A stretch of 64,000 nt of DNA from Bacteroidales bacterium (GTDB taxonomy: Bacteria; Bacteroidota; Bacteroidia; Bacteroidales; Paludibacteraceae): NCBI GenBank assembly GCA_900769555.1, contig CAAGHA010000122.1, positions 25,767-89,766 on the forward strand, read 5' to 3'. Position 1 is the first letter of the stretch. Each line of letters starts with the position of its first letter. Shown piece after piece: positions 63,977-64,000 of the stretch. Both the position numbers and the translations under genes were made by a program. The notes beneath the pieces are model-generated. The model ran no database searches, had not been told where the DNA came from, and was given only the letters and a program-made list of their open reading frames with translations.

Positions 63977-64000
63977 CTTTAGAGAACAAATTGTCGCTAC

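Overview
The window is chromosomal DNA from a member of the Bacteroidales (phylum Bacteroidota). Intergenic DNA is AT-rich. Several genes are preceded by the Bacteroidota sigma-A promoter (-33 TTG/TTTG, about 19-20 bp, -7 TAnnTTTG), Shine-Dalgarno sequences are mostly absent, and several genes and neighbourhoods (lysS-gpsA-pgi, dnaE-trxA, GldB-like lipoprotein, YbiT-like ABC-F) are typical of this order. No rRNA, CRISPR array, transposase or phage gene was seen. The genus cannot be fixed from the sequence alone.

Layout. 1-15.2 kb is housekeeping: the 5' end of pckA (minus), a hot-dog acyl-CoA thioesterase, an outer-membrane beta-barrel, a YciO-type protein with an EamA transporter, a secreted unknown, a 1409-residue acyl-CoA dehydratase-activase fusion followed by folA, a YbiT-like ABC-F ATPase with a degenerate second ATPase site, a GldB-like lipoprotein, a second lipoprotein and a secreted MORN-repeat protein. 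15.6-43.2 kb is a surface-polysaccharide locus on the minus strand. It reads wza, wzc, nucleotide-sugar dehydrogenase, wzx flippase, wzy polymerase, TupA-like ATP-grasp, acetyltransferase, fnlA-fnlB-fnlC (UDP-L-FucNAc synthesis), two glycosyltransferases, an acyltransferase, a WbuB-like FucNAc transferase, an epimerase broken by one in-frame stop, a beta-propeller protein, an ATP-grasp ligase, an intact epimerase paralogue, a PIG-L deacetylase, the initiating sugar-phosphate transferase and a hairpin terminator. A second minus-strand unit (WbpM-like dehydratase, manA, acyltransferase) follows and has a three-copy 23-bp dyad repeat upstream. 43.7-64 kb is housekeeping again, almost all minus strand: SagB-like lipoprotein, DedA, pgi, gpsA, lysS, lysophospholipid acyltransferase, metallo-beta-lactamase hydrolase, HAD phosphatase, GH3 protein, ettA, a sirtuin without zinc cysteines, a coiled-coil unknown, trxA, dnaE and an adenosine-kinase-like protein. 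Two tandem tRNA-Asn genes lie on the plus strand at the end.

How the locus works together (inference from families). WbpM and the SDR epimerase(s) can supply a 6-deoxy amino sugar that the short PglC-like transferase loads on undecaprenyl phosphate. PIG-L and ATP-grasp enzymes could deacetylate and re-acylate amino sugars. FnlABC and WbuB add L-FucNAc, the other transferases complete the repeat, Wzx flips it, Wzy polymerises it, and Wzc/Wza control chain length and export. The locus carries recombination scars: fragments of a DegT aminotransferase, a serine-acetyltransferase-like protein, a TupA-like C-terminus and possibly a membrane protein.

The most striking non-coding signal is two families of short terminal-inverted-repeat elements (A and B) scattered through the intergenic DNA. 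Three family A copies are flanked by exact 4-bp AT-only duplications, the mark of transposition by a MITE-like non-autonomous element. One copy lies inside the lysS-gpsA-pgi gene group.
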